A stretch of 64,000 nt of DNA from Terriglobales bacterium (GTDB lineage: Bacteria > Acidobacteriota > Terriglobia > Terriglobales > Acidobacteriaceae): NCBI GenBank assembly GCA_035567895.1, contig DATMPC010000011.1:62001-126000 (forward strand), read 5' to 3'. A program made the translations under genes and the position numbers. Of the stretch, positions 16,171 to 25,776 are shown piece after piece. How positions within the stretch are numbered: position 1 is the first letter of the stretch; every line of letters begins with the position of its first letter. The notes beneath the pieces are model-generated. The model worked only from the letters and a program-made list of their open reading frames with translations, had not been told where the DNA came from and did no database searches.

Positions 16171-16592
16171 TTAGACTGCCGTAGACTGCGCCGCTTCGCC
16201 TTGATCAGCTCATCGAGTTCATCGAGCAGCTTGCGATCGGACTCGCTCACGTAATCGACAAAACAAGACAACAGTGCGTGCTTGCTCCCGCTTTCCTCGA
16301 CGGCGATGCCGAGCAAATGTTGTGTAAGTTGTTGGTTGTAATCGTGCTTGCCTACTCTTGCCGTGTAGTAAAAGGCACGCCCCACCGCCCGGCGCTCGAG
16401 GAGGTCCTTCTTGAAGAGCCGATCCAGGGTCGTCATGACTGTGGTGTATGCCAAGCGGGGGCCGATCTCGTCGTGAAGCTCTCGGACGCTGGTTTCGCCG
16501 CGAGCCCAAATCCGTTCCATCAATTCCGACTCGAGCGCGCCCAATTGTTCTACCGGGGCTTGTCGCGCCCCGGATTTCCGTTTAAGCCACAT
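16167..16592 (-). CDS. BlaI/MecI/CopY-family repressor
   Basis: A 141-residue winged-helix repressor. The N-terminal DNA-binding domain shows LGALESELMERIWARGETSV and the recognition segment LAYTTVMTTLDRLFKKDLLE, followed by GRAFYYTARV (the wing). The C-terminal helices would dimerise and carry the site cut by the M56 protease. It is translationally coupled to that protease. It lies 55 bases downstream of the TonB-dependent receptor gene, so it may be co-transcribed with it. The controlled promoter is not identified. Confidence 0.93.
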   Translation of the reverse strand: MWLKRKSGARQAPVEQLGALESELMERIWARGETSVRELHDEIGPRLAYTTVMTTLDRLFKKDLLERRAVGRAFYYTARVGKHDYNQQLTQHLLGIAVEESGSKHALLSCFVDYVSESDRKLLDELDELIKAKRRSLRQSK

Positions 16593-16647
16593 CCAGGTTC
16601 TCCAGTCGCGTCAAGTATAGATCGAGCAGTCACTCTTCGGGCAAATG

Positions 16648-19626
16648 TTAGAAATTGAGTCTGGCCTGGAATTGCAATGAACGCGGGGGCAACTGGTTTG
16701 TGATTCCGATCAGCGGCTGTCCGATGACGCTTTGGCCGTTTGGTCCTAAAGGTGGAGCCACACCGTTTCCGAATGCGCCATTAAACCCGACGAAGTTGGG
16801 ATGATTGAAGACATTGAAAGCCTCCGCGCGCAGTGTTAGTTGGACGCGCTCAGATCCAAGCGCAAACGGTCGCTCAATCATCGGCGAGACGTCATAGATC
16901 GCTCTTCCCCGCCCAGCGTTTCTGCCAACAATCACTCCATTTATCAGGGGGCGATCTGCCGTTGCACCAGGATCTCCAAAATTGTTTGCTCCTGTCGTGA
17001 GGTTGTAGGGCAAACCGGAAGCGAGAGTGGCGACTCCGCCAAAGGTGATCTTCAGCGGGCCCACGTAATATCCGCTGAGCACAAACCGATGACGTTGATC
17101 GAAGATGGCATTGCCATACTCCGTAGCCCCGGTAATATTCGGATCGTTCGGATTCTGGCCCGGCACATCTGGATCGACGTTATCGGTTGAGTGTGACCAG
17201 ACGTAGCTGGCAAGCATCACGAAATGATCGCTGAAGTGATGATTCAGATTCACGTTCAGCGCGTGATAAAAGGCGTAGCCATTGTTTACGTCGCTGAGGA
17301 TTTGCGCATACGCGGGTTGTGGATTGGTGGCCTGGGTTGTGTTGCAAGGAGTACCAAGCTGGTTGTAGAAAGCGATCCAGAGCGGGCGGGTACAGTTGGC
17401 TGCTTGTGCCGTACGTACTGATTGTGTGCTAGCACTGGTGATCGTCCGCACGAATGATGCTGGAGAATCGACATCGAGAGGGCGAACGATCCTCAACGTG
17501 TGTGAACCCAGATAGTCCATCGACAACAGCCAGTTCGGAGCGAGTTGGTGTTGGACACCGAGAGTCCATTGCTCTGAATAAGGATTGAGCAGAGCATCAG
17601 GATATCCAACCAGCGTGGAGACGGGAAAGAACTGGTTGTAGAAGGAGGCCCGGCCAGGGCGGACGTAGAGATTGCGGACCGGCATCCGTGCCCCCGGTGG
17701 AAACGCAGGCAACGGAGCTGCCGATACGCTGCTTGGAAAGCCTATCTGGCCAGCGGCAGCTGTGAAGTTGAAGAAGCCAGTTGGTCCTGACAGAGCATAG
17801 TTGGCTTGCGCATTGTTGATCACTTGGGAGTAGTAGATTCCAAAACCACCGCGAACTGCCGTTCTTCCATTCCCCCCGACGTTGTAGGCAAATCCAATTC
17901 TGGGCGCAAAATCCTTGCGAGCATCGGTAAATGTCTGTTGCTCGTAGCGCAATCCAAGATTCAATGTCAGATCTGGGAGTACGCGAAAATTATCCTGCGC
18001 GAACAAGGCCCAAAGCGTATCGTCGACAGTGTATGTAGCGTTGCCGTAGCTTTGCGTGTAACTGCTGACAGTATTAATGTTGCCGATGTATGCCTGGCTT
18101 TCGCACCCCGCGATTCCCAAATTGCAGGCCTTATAAGTAAAAGCTCCCAGGAAACTCGGGCCACCAAATTCTTTTCCATTCCCACCATTGTGGGCGTGAA
18201 TCATGTCGGCGCCAAATCGCAACTCATGCCGACCTCTGGACACCGAAAGCGTGTCGCTGAACTGGTACTGTCGATTCTGCAACTGCGCCGCTTGTGATGT
18301 TCCAGTTACAAAAGTTCCGACTCCCGTAATTGGAACTGTGTACTGCGTAGAGAAGATTACGGGATCAAACTGAGTGATCGGCGATCCCAGTTGGAATTGC
18401 ACACGGGCGTTGTTAATGAGTGAAGGCCTTAGTACGGCAGTTTCGCCTACCTCTGCCGAATAGGTTCGCCGTTTGAACACCCGATCGACAGTGGGCATGC
18501 TGTTGCCGCCGACTGCGCCATTGGGATTAGTGTCGTGAAAGCTATCCGCACTGCCGCGGAAGAATAGATTATTGCGATCGTTGATTCGATGATCGACGCG
18601 AGCAAAGCCCAGCCAGCCTCGATAATGTCCTTCAAATGTGCCGGGTGCGACCGGCGCGGTTACGGGTGAAGTGCGATTCTGCCAACTGTATTCGCCGGAA
18701 CCAAAAAAGTGGGTGCGCCCGCTCGAACCGATCGGCCCCCCCAGCGAAGCTGACGTTTGCTTCAGCGAATCGTCAGTAATCGCGTTGCCATTGGGGGCGT
18801 TCGCCGCGGTAAATCCTGAAAGTTTGGCTTGGGTTTCGGATGGACGGAATAGGCCGAGGGCCTCGCCGTGAAACTCGTTACTCCCACTCTTGGTGACGAT
18901 GTTTACTACTCCACCCGTCGTTGCTCCATACTCCGCAGAGAACGCATTTTCGAGAACGGTCATCTCCTGCACGCTGGACAGCGGCAGGTTCGTAAATATC
19001 GTCTGCCTGCCCCAGCTATCGTTGCCTGTGCTGCCGTCTATCTCGAAAGAGGTCTGACGTCTGCCCGACCCGTTGGTGGTAAACAAATTCTCATTCATGA
19101 ACACATCGCCCTGGTTCAGCGCTGGACGATTCGCCGCGTTCAACAAGGGAAGGTAGGTAATGCGCCGATTCAAAAGAGGAGTCTCTTGCGCCTGCTTCGA
19201 ATCAATGCGTTCGCCTAACTGAGGCTCGTCAGTTGGGACTTCACCGACCACTCCGGTCACGTTTATCACCGTGGACTCCGCTGCAGGATTGAGCTGCAGA
19301 GTCACTTCTGCGGTGCGCCCACCAGCCAGAGTCAGATTTTGAATTCGAGCATCTGCGAATCCAGTTTTGCTGGTCGTAAGCGTGTAGCTGCCCGCGACCG
19401 CCAGAGCAGTCAGAGAGAACTTGCCCCCGCTGTCGGTTTCGACGGTACGTTGCAGGCCGGTCAAGTCGTTGGTGGCGGTGATGTGAACGCCAAGAACTAC
19501 AGCGTGCGTTGGGTCAAAGACCTGTCCCACGATCGTCGCGGTATCCGGCGTCTGTGCAGTTGCTGTTGTGGCAAAAAGTAGAATTAGGGCGAAAGTCGTA
19601 ACGCAGGCTGAAAAGATGTGTCTCAT
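16648..19626 (-). CDS. TonB-dependent receptor, Oar-like, with carboxypeptidase-regulatory-like N-terminal domain
   Basis: A 992-residue outer-membrane protein with a signal peptide ending ATTATAQ. A carboxypeptidase-regulatory-like domain follows at about residues 31-110 (TIVGQVFDPTHAVVLGVHIT...), then a plug domain (about 150-260; SVQEMTVLENAFSAEYGATT), then a long beta-barrel ending in aromatic F (QFQARLNF). This is the Acidobacteriota/Myxococcota-type receptor that imports large or complex substrates using TonB energy; the substrate is unknown. Downstream are the BlaI/M56 pair and upstream are two exported rhodaneses, all on one strand with short gaps, so a sulfur-related substrate is conceivable but unproven. 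Confidence 0.93.
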   Translation of the reverse strand: MRHIFSACVTTFALILLFATTATAQTPDTATIVGQVFDPTHAVVLGVHITATNDLTGLQRTVETDSGGKFSLTALAVAGSYTLTTSKTGFADARIQNLTLAGGRTAEVTLQLNPAAESTVINVTGVVGEVPTDEPQLGERIDSKQAQETPLLNRRITYLPLLNAANRPALNQGDVFMNENLFTTNGSGRRQTSFEIDGSTGNDSWGRQTIFTNLPLSSVQEMTVLENAFSAEYGATTGGVVNIVTKSGSNEFHGEALGLFRPSETQAKLSGFTAANAPNGNAITDDSLKQTSASLGGPIGSSGRTHFFGSGEYSWQNRTSPVTAPVAPGTFEGHYRGWLGFARVDHRINDRNNLFFRGSADSFHDTNPNGAVGGNSMPTVDRVFKRRTYSAEVGETAVLRPSLINNARVQFQLGSPITQFDPVIFSTQYTVPITGVGTFVTGTSQAAQLQNRQYQFSDTLSVSRGRHELRFGADMIHAHNGGNGKEFGGPSFLGAFTYKACNLGIAGCESQAYIGNINTVSSYTQSYGNATYTVDDTLWALFAQDNFRVLPDLTLNLGLRYEQQTFTDARKDFAPRIGFAYNVGGNGRTAVRGGFGIYYSQVINNAQANYALSGPTGFFNFTAAAGQIGFPSSVSAAPLPAFPPGARMPVRNLYVRPGRASFYNQFFPVSTLVGYPDALLNPYSEQWTLGVQHQLAPNWLLSMDYLGSHTLRIVRPLDVDSPASFVRTITSASTQSVRTAQAANCTRPLWIAFYNQLGTPCNTTQATNPQPAYAQILSDVNNGYAFYHALNVNLNHHFSDHFVMLASYVWSHSTDNVDPDVPGQNPNDPNITGATEYGNAIFDQRHRFVLSGYYVGPLKITFGGVATLASGLPYNLTTGANNFGDPGATADRPLINGVIVGRNAGRGRAIYDVSPMIERPFALGSERVQLTLRAEAFNVFNHPNFVGFNGAFGNGVAPPLGPNGQSVIGQPLIGITNQLPPRSLQFQARLNF

Positions 19627-19695
19627 TCTTGGAGTGGAGTAGTGTTGCAGGAAGCGTACAAGTCTGCTTGGCTTACTACCAAGCCTCGTAGGGAT

Positions 19696-20631
19696 TCAAG
19701 GCTCAATGGGCAGGGATGAGCGGCTCCATTCGTAAAACGAGCCATCGTACATTCGGACCCTGTAACCGAGATATTTGGCGACGAAGTAGCTGAACGAGGA
19801 CTGCATGCCGGTTCGGCAGTAGGTGATTATTTCCTTACCCGGAGCAGCACCGGCGGCATGGAACAACTCTTGCAGTTCGGTAGCCGATTTCAATTCAGGA
19901 ATGGAATCGTCTCGAAGCAAATTGCGCCAGTAGAGTCCCGCGGCATGTGGGATATGACCTCTTTGGGGCACGTCCTCGGACAACTTCTCTCCGGTGTACT
20001 CGGCCTTCGGGCGGGAATCTATCAATATTGCGGGACCTTCAGTGGAGCGTGAATACTCAGCCATTTTCGCAAGGCTCACAACAATCTCCGGATGAGCACG
20101 GATTTCCAGCTTGCCCACGCGAACAGGAGGGGTCGCAGTTGACTCCTGACGTTCCTCCGCTCGCCATTTTTCCATGCCACCGTCCAGTAGCGACGTTCGA
20201 TCTGTGATGCCCAGATAATCGAGTGTGAAGTAAGCGCGAGCGGCAGGCATCCCTGAACGCTCCCCATAAAGAACGATGCGCGAATCGTTGCTTACTCCCG
20301 CCTTCTCAAATACAGATCGAAGATGGCTAACCGACGGTAACTCATTCGGAACCCCGTCGCGCGTGGTCACAATGTCGGATAGGCGAATCATCCGTGCGCC
20401 GGGAATGTGACCGGACAAGTAGAAGCGCTCGTCATCCACAATGCAGACAACAATCAGATTGGGGTCATGCAAGTGGGTGGCTAGCCAATCAGTATTCACT
20501 AGCATTTCTCGTCGGATGGGAGCTTCCGATTGCGCGGCCGGAGACGAAGGTCCGAAGTTAATTGTCGCCACGACTATGGCTATGAATCTCTGGATTGAGC
20601 GAAGCGCTCTATCCTTGTCGCAACCATTCAC
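19696..20631 (-). CDS. Exported rhodanese-type sulfurtransferase (paralogue 1)
   Basis: Two rhodanese domains in 311 residues. The N terminus has an export-like hydrophobic stretch (RFIAIVVATINFGPSSPAAQ). The first domain is the inactive partner; the second has the active-site loop CRTGMQSS followed by YFVAKYLGYRV. Thiosulfate or 3-mercaptopyruvate sulfurtransferase activity is expected in the periplasm. The start overlaps the stop of the second paralogue by 4 bases, so the two are translationally coupled. It is clearly homologous to 20628-21527 throughout, which indicates a tandem duplication. Confidence 0.9.
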   Translation of the reverse strand: MNGCDKDRALRSIQRFIAIVVATINFGPSSPAAQSEAPIRREMLVNTDWLATHLHDPNLIVVCIVDDERFYLSGHIPGARMIRLSDIVTTRDGVPNELPSVSHLRSVFEKAGVSNDSRIVLYGERSGMPAARAYFTLDYLGITDRTSLLDGGMEKWRAEERQESTATPPVRVGKLEIRAHPEIVVSLAKMAEYSRSTEGPAILIDSRPKAEYTGEKLSEDVPQRGHIPHAAGLYWRNLLRDDSIPELKSATELQELFHAAGAAPGKEIITYCRTGMQSSFSYFVAKYLGYRVRMYDGSFYEWSRSSLPIEP

Positions 20632-21527
20632 TGCGGCGAATTACCTTTCACCGATGCAAGGTGCTCAACATCGTTCCATTGATAAAACGAACCATCGAAC
20701 ATTGAAACGTCATAACCAAGGTATTTCGCAACGAAGTACATATGCGAAGCCTGCAGACCAATCTCGCAATAGGTGATGAGCTTGTTCCCGGGTGTAACGC
20801 CTCTCGACACAAAGAGCCTGCGCAGATCGTCCGGCGGGAGAAAAATCGGCCTGTTCGGGTTCTTTACGGTCTCTTCCCAAAAGATGTGATCAGCCCTGGA
20901 AAGATGTCCTGCGGTATAACGCTTTTGCGGGCGCGAGTCGACAAGGATGGCCTGAGAACCTGACTGTGATGCAGCCTTCGCATCAGCAAGTAGGGCGAGC
21001 ACTGACTCGTTGACATGCGGGGTCATGCTCCCCTTTTCGGTTTTGGGAGCCTCCGGAGTCACTGGCCGATTCTCCGCCTTCCATTGCGCCAAGCTGCCAT
21101 CGAGCAAAGCCGCGTTGTTATGTCCGAGATAATCGAGGGTAAAAAATGCTCGTGCCGCAACCGGATACCAATCGACCGTATAGATTACGACGCGCGTGTC
21201 GTCTCTAACTCCTAAGCCCTCGAACGTCTGCTTGAGCTTCTCAACCGTTGGCAACTCAACCATCAGACCTGTGTGCCCGGTTGTGAAATCATTTGTGCCT
21301 AAGAAACGCGCGCCTGGTATGTGCTCCTTCTGATAGTCGCTGCTGTCGTGCCCGATTTGAAGAACGACGACCTTGGAATCGCTCAAGTGATCGGCTAACC
21401 ACGCGGTTGAAACCAACATTTCGGGATGCGCGGCTGATTCCGCCGCATGGCAAACGCTCCCTAAGACGAGAATGGACGAGACTATAGCTGAAACAGCTAC
21501 TCTTGGTACTCGAGATTTCACGATCAA
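20628..21527 (-). CDS. Exported rhodanese-type sulfurtransferase (paralogue 2)
   Basis: A 299-residue protein with a signal peptide (AVSAIVSSILVLGSVCHAAE), an N-terminal rhodanese-like domain and a catalytic domain with loop CEIGLQAS, then YFVAKYLGYDVSMFDGS. The active-site cysteine is kept, but the loop differs from paralogue 1 (CEIGLQ against CRTGMQ), so substrate preference may differ. It is first of the two coupled genes. Upstream lies a decayed fragment of a third copy. Confidence 0.9.
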   Translation of the reverse strand: MIVKSRVPRVAVSAIVSSILVLGSVCHAAESAAHPEMLVSTAWLADHLSDSKVVVLQIGHDSSDYQKEHIPGARFLGTNDFTTGHTGLMVELPTVEKLKQTFEGLGVRDDTRVVIYTVDWYPVAARAFFTLDYLGHNNAALLDGSLAQWKAENRPVTPEAPKTEKGSMTPHVNESVLALLADAKAASQSGSQAILVDSRPQKRYTAGHLSRADHIFWEETVKNPNRPIFLPPDDLRRLFVSRGVTPGNKLITYCEIGLQASHMYFVAKYLGYDVSMFDGSFYQWNDVEHLASVKGNSPQ

Positions 21528-21839
21528 TATCTCCGTAAGGCTAGTCTGATAGAAATCTGAGCAATCCCCTCTCCAGTCGAATGTCTATATAAGCCCTTTG
21601 TTCCTGACGCGAGTACTCACTGACGCACAAGAGTTTGGACCGAAATCCAGTTTCAGGTGTGCGGTTTCGGTCACGATCGTGGGGTTTCCTTTTTTGTTTG
21701 CCCATGGCGGGATCAATCTTCTATATCGTTCGCATTCAGTAATACCAGGTTGCCAGGGACACGGATCCTGGGGTAGCCCGCTTGCCCGCCTGTAACATGG
21801 TTCATGCCAAACAGGTTCGGCGTCAGGTTTGGTTCCTTC

Positions 21840-21945
21840 AGTGATGACCTTCATGGCCAACCACACAGCAGAAACCAGCATCTTACGATGCGCAGTTGAA
21901 TCGGGCCGCACGGCACAATCGCTCCAGGCAAGAATGAAGGATCAA
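21840..21945 (-). pseudogene. Remnant of a third rhodanese gene (N-terminal part only)
   Basis: Read leftwards, the segment encodes SFILAWSDC...STAHRKMLVSAVWLA. This aligns without gaps over 29 residues with SSILVLGSVC...SAAHPEMLVSTAWLA of the neighbouring intact rhodanese; I count 14 identities. A stop codon lies just before it, and similarity disappears after the tryptophan-leucine-alanine motif. It is therefore a truncated, non-functional third copy. Confidence 0.65.
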
Positions 21946-22193
21946 ACGGCTGAGATTGTTGGGCTTCGCGCGTGATACCTCACGTTCGATTGTTTTCCTC
22001 AGCGGCTCGCCTGCTACGTCGTCCTTTATTGGCACCAGTCGTGTCAACCTTTCTTTCCTGCCTCATGTTTTTGGCGGTTACAGTCTGGCGGTCTCCTGAT
22101 TACCAAAGTGACTGTGCCCCCTGAGTTCCATAGCGCCATGCCTATCTGGATTGGAAATACTTAGTTGATCGCTACAAGCGCCTAGGCGGCGCT
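21946..22193. other. Gap between the rhodanese remnant and the ABC importer operon
   Basis: No gene or RNA is recognisable. It should hold the promoter of the rightward operon beginning at 22194. A short imperfect palindrome AGCGCC-TAGG-CGGCGCT lies immediately before the ATG. The stretch 21528-21839 on the other side of the remnant is likewise without a supported gene and is presumably the rhodanese leader. Confidence 0.4.
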
Positions 22194-23795
22194 ATGGACG
22201 GAGTGTCGCTTTTGCCGGCTTGCTTGCCAAACCGTGCCGTGCTGGAGGTGCGCGACCTCTCTGTCTCCTATGGTGCAGGGGACGAGACACGTGTGGTCGT
22301 TGATGCCCTGAATTTTGAGATTCGCGCCGGAGAGGTGCTGGGCGTACAGGGTCGGTCAGGGTGTGGAAAGACGTCCGCCGCGCTGGCTCTTTTGAAACTC
22401 CTACCAACTTCCGCTAAGGTCAGTGGTGCGGTGTTTTTCCGCGGCAGAGACCTGCTGAAGCTTCCGGAATCTGAGCTCCGCGAAGTCCGTGGCCGCGAAG
22501 TCTCCATCATGTATCAGGAGCCCGTTCTCGCATTGAACCCTGTAATGCGAGTTGGCGAGCAGATCTCCGAGATCCTCGGTGCTCACACTACCCTCACCCC
22601 TTCCGAGCGTCGCGAGCAGGCTCGGCAGATTTTAGATCAGGTTCAACTCGGATCCGAGCGCTATTACCGAGCCTATCCGCACGAACTGAGCGGCGGAGAG
22701 CGCCATCGCGTCGTACTGGCGCAAGCACTTGTGTGTCGCCCTGCGCTTGTGATCGCCGACGAACCTACGGCAGGCCTCGACTACGCACTTAAGAACGAAA
22801 TTCTGGATTTGCTCGATCGCCTGCGGCGCGAAACTGGAGCGGCGCTCCTGCTAATCAGTCACGACCGTAGCGTTACGGGAAGACTCGCGAATCGGACCGT
22901 TGACCTCTCGCTAGACGGTGAGCGCAGAACTCCTGTCGTCCTTATGAGCGCTCCTTCGGTTGCGGACCATAGAAACTCTGTATTACGCGAAAACACCCAG
23001 CTAGTCTCCGTACGGAACCTAAGCAAGTCTTATCAACCTCGGGGGCTCTTCAGAAACAACCAAGCCGACAAACAAGTTCTTGACTGCATAGATCTAAGCA
23101 TCGCGAGAGGCTCGCTGATGGCACTTGTCGGACCTTCCGGCTCCGGAAAATCGACCCTAGCGCGCTGCTTGGCACTACTCGAAAGGCCGGATGCAGGAGA
23201 GATTCTCTTCGAGGATAAGGACCTTGTTCGCGTACGAGCCGCAGAGCTCCGCACGTTCCGCGCACGCCTGCAATACGTTTTCCAAGATGCGGCAGCGGCT
23301 CTGAATCCGCGACTCTCAGCAGCAGAAACTATCGCAGAGCCATTAGTCATTCAAAATCTTGGGACCAGAGAAGACAGGAACAGGCGAGCCGAATTACTGA
23401 TGGAACAGACAGGACTTGATCCGGCGGTAGCTCACAGATCGTGCCACGAATTCAGTGGTGGCCAAAAGCAACGCCTAATCATCGCGCGAGCGCTGGCACT
23501 TCAACCGAGTCTCCTAATTTTCGATGAATCGTTCTCCGGACTTGATCCCGAGACCCGAAATGAAATTCTCGATTTGCTTGTTAGCTTGAGACAGAAGCTC
23601 GGAATCACGCAGCTCCTCATCTCCCACGACCTCGAGGTTGTCTCCAGAGTTGCAGACAGCGTCGCGGTCATGCATGACGGCAGAATCGTAAAGCAACAGC
23701 ATAGAGAAGATAAGGACCGCAATGCGAGCATCTTCCCGGAGCAGTTGCTGAACGCGCAGGCTCGGAATCCCTTCGCACTTTTGGAGGCGAAGTGA
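22194..23795 (+). CDS. Fused double ATPase of a peptide-type ABC importer (DppD-DppF / YejF-like)
   Basis: Two complete ABC ATPase domains in 533 residues. The first has Walker A GRSGCGKTS (about residues 53-61), signature LSGGERHR and Walker B LVIADEPTAG. The second has Walker A GPSGSGKST, signature FSGGQKQR and Walker B LLIFDESFSG. This is the layout of YejF-type subunits that power dipeptide, oligopeptide or nickel importers. In the second Walker B, DES replaces the usual DEP; the catalytic glutamate remains. The next gene starts within its stop codon (GTGA), beginning a permease-permease-binding protein series. Confidence 0.93.
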   Translation: MDGVSLLPACLPNRAVLEVRDLSVSYGAGDETRVVVDALNFEIRAGEVLGVQGRSGCGKTSAALALLKLLPTSAKVSGAVFFRGRDLLKLPESELREVRGREVSIMYQEPVLALNPVMRVGEQISEILGAHTTLTPSERREQARQILDQVQLGSERYYRAYPHELSGGERHRVVLAQALVCRPALVIADEPTAGLDYALKNEILDLLDRLRRETGAALLLISHDRSVTGRLANRTVDLSLDGERRTPVVLMSAPSVADHRNSVLRENTQLVSVRNLSKSYQPRGLFRNNQADKQVLDCIDLSIARGSLMALVGPSGSGKSTLARCLALLERPDAGEILFEDKDLVRVRAAELRTFRARLQYVFQDAAAALNPRLSAAETIAEPLVIQNLGTREDRNRRAELLMEQTGLDPAVAHRSCHEFSGGQKQRLIIARALALQPSLLIFDESFSGLDPETRNEILDLLVSLRQKLGITQLLISHDLEVVSRVADSVAVMHDGRIVKQQHREDKDRNASIFPEQLLNAQARNPFALLEAK

Positions 23796-24763
23796 GAGCC
23801 GCGCGTCACCTCAAACGCCGGCTCGTGCACTCTGCGCTCTTGCTCGGGGCAATTTCGGTGTTCACGTTCGCGATTGCCCAACTCGCTCCAGGCACCTTTC
23901 TGGACGAGATGAGGTTGAATCCGCAAATCTCAGCACAGACTATTGATTCGCTGCGAGTGCAGTACGGTCTCGATCAACCGCTCCCGATTCGATATGTTCG
24001 CTGGCTTTCCTCTGTAGTCACTGGTCAGTTTGGCTATTCACTGGCATACAACGCTCCAGTAAGCAAGCTGTTGTGGACCAGGACGCAGAATACTCTTCTG
24101 CTCGGCACCGCTGCGATGATCATCGGTTGGATGTTCGCGTTGTCATTAGGGATTTGGACCGCATTCCATCCTCAAGGCTGGATTGATCGTGGCAGTTCAG
24201 TAGTATCGACCTTACTCCTTGGTACGCCGGAACTAGCCCTTGCCATGGTGTGCCTGCTGGTTGCGACTCGCTTGGGAATACTGCCTGCGGGGGGAATGAC
24301 GTCCATACATCCGGCGCAAAATCGTTGGCTCGCTGTTGCTGATGTGGCTCGTCATCTCGTACTGCCTGCCGTAGTGCTCGCGCTGGCAGCCGCGCCTGTG
24401 CTCCTCCGCCACGTTCGCGCAGCGATGCTCGAAGCCTTCAACGCACCCTTCATCCAGGCGGCAAGAGGACACGGAATTGGAAATGCCCGCTTGCTCTTTC
24501 GCCACGCTTTGCCGGTGGCTGCGAATCCCCTGATCTCGCTTTTCGGGTTGTCTCTCGCGGGACTGGTAAGTGGATCATTTCTCGTGGAAGTCATCACAGG
24601 ATGGCCGGGACTCGGGCCGCTCTTTATTAGTGCCATATTCGCTCGCGACCTTCACGTCGTGGTGGCCGTCGTTATGCTGTTTTCCGTCGTGCTCGTTATC
24701 GCGAGTCTCGCAAGCGATTTGCTTCTGTATGCGATCGATCCGCGGGTGAGGGCAGAATGCTGA
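23792..24763 (+). CDS. ABC importer permease, DppB family
   Basis: A 323-residue inner-membrane permease with about six helices. The N terminus is typical (LLGAISVFTFAIAQLAPGTF). The coupling loop AAPVLLRHVRAAMLEAFNAP...ARGHGIGNARLLFRHALP contains the EAA motif that contacts the ATPase. The GTG start overlaps the ATPase stop by 4 bases. It pairs with the DppC-type permease that follows. Confidence 0.92.
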   Translation: MRAARHLKRRLVHSALLLGAISVFTFAIAQLAPGTFLDEMRLNPQISAQTIDSLRVQYGLDQPLPIRYVRWLSSVVTGQFGYSLAYNAPVSKLLWTRTQNTLLLGTAAMIIGWMFALSLGIWTAFHPQGWIDRGSSVVSTLLLGTPELALAMVCLLVATRLGILPAGGMTSIHPAQNRWLAVADVARHLVLPAVVLALAAAPVLLRHVRAAMLEAFNAPFIQAARGHGIGNARLLFRHALPVAANPLISLFGLSLAGLVSGSFLVEVITGWPGLGPLFISAIFARDLHVVVAVVMLFSVVLVIASLASDLLLYAIDPRVRAEC

Positions 24764-25776
24764 GCCGCCGAAAGATGCTGGTCATCGCTTTAGCGTTTGC
24801 CTTTGTTCACAGTGGAATTCTGTTCGCAGGATTCGTCGCGCCCTATGCGCCTACCGAACAACACAGGCAATACGCTTATGCTCCGCCCACGAGGTTGCAC
24901 TTCATAGGCGCGGAGGGTCATATCCACCTTCGGCCATTCGTCTACCGGTCGGTTCCGATGGAAGGCGAAGGGTTCCGATACAGCGAGGATCGCGATTCGG
25001 AATATCCAGTTCGCTGCCTGACTCGCGAACAAGATGGATTTCACTTGCTGGCGGTTGGCACCCCAGCAAACTTATTCCTGCTGGGAACCGATGGTTATGG
25101 ACGCGACATTTTCTCCCGCATCTTGTTCGGTGGGCGCACATCACTGCTGGCTGCAGCCGTGGCAACCCTCTTTGCGCTCCTGATTGGCGCTGTAATGGGA
25201 GGGATCGCAGGACAGTTCGGTGGCGGCGTTGATTCACTTGTCATGCGCAGCTCAGAACTCGTTCTGGCGCTGCCATGGATCTACTTGTTGCTGGCGATTC
25301 GTGCATCTCTTCCATTGCACCTTGATCCTGCCAGAACCTTGGTCCTGCTATCCCTGGTTATCGGCGTAATGGGATGGGCGCGCCCAGCACGTCTCATTCG
25401 GGGTGCGGTTCTCAGCGCAAAGGAAAGGCCCTTCGTTACGGCTGCACGAGGATTCGGCGCCTCAGAATGGTATCTGCTGCGACGCCATGTTCTTCCGCAG
25501 ACTCTAGGGATAGTCACTGCGCAAGCCGTAACTCTGATTCCGCAATTCGTCGCGGCCGAGGCCACCCTCTCGTTCCTTGGCCTCGGCATCGGGGAGCCTG
25601 TGCCCAGTTGGGGAAACATGCTCTCGGCGTTTCAGCAATTTTCGACGGTAAGTTCGTATTGGTGGATGGCGTTCCCTCTAGCCGCCTTGATCGCGGTTTC
25701 CCTCACTTACTTTGTTCTGGCTGATGCTCTGCATCATGCGGGAGCCGGAATCAAATCGGGACAAAGCTATGCGTAA
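24757..25776 (+). CDS. ABC importer permease, DppC family
   Basis: A 339-residue membrane protein with an N-terminal helix, then an unusually long periplasmic loop (about residues 35-105) that includes HFIGAEGHIHLRPFVYRSVP. The DppC signature LGTDGYGRDIFSRILFGGRT comes next, followed by the permease core and an EAA-type coupling loop (TAARGFGASEWYLLRRHVLP). The long loop is larger than in standard DppC and may contact the binding protein. It overlaps the previous gene by 7 bases. Confidence 0.92.
   Translation: MLSRRKMLVIALAFAFVHSGILFAGFVAPYAPTEQHRQYAYAPPTRLHFIGAEGHIHLRPFVYRSVPMEGEGFRYSEDRDSEYPVRCLTREQDGFHLLAVGTPANLFLLGTDGYGRDIFSRILFGGRTSLLAAAVATLFALLIGAVMGGIAGQFGGGVDSLVMRSSELVLALPWIYLLLAIRASLPLHLDPARTLVLLSLVIGVMGWARPARLIRGAVLSAKERPFVTAARGFGASEWYLLRRHVLPQTLGIVTAQAVTLIPQFVAAEATLSFLGLGIGEPVPSWGNMLSAFQQFSTVSSYWWMAFPLAALIAVSLTYFVLADALHHAGAGIKSGQSYA

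Noticed and set aside
15190-16592. Beta-lactam resistance regulator pair BlaR1/BlaI
   Set aside because: The M56 protein has no penicillin-binding sensor domain and no beta-lactamase gene is nearby; only the general repressor/protease type is supported.
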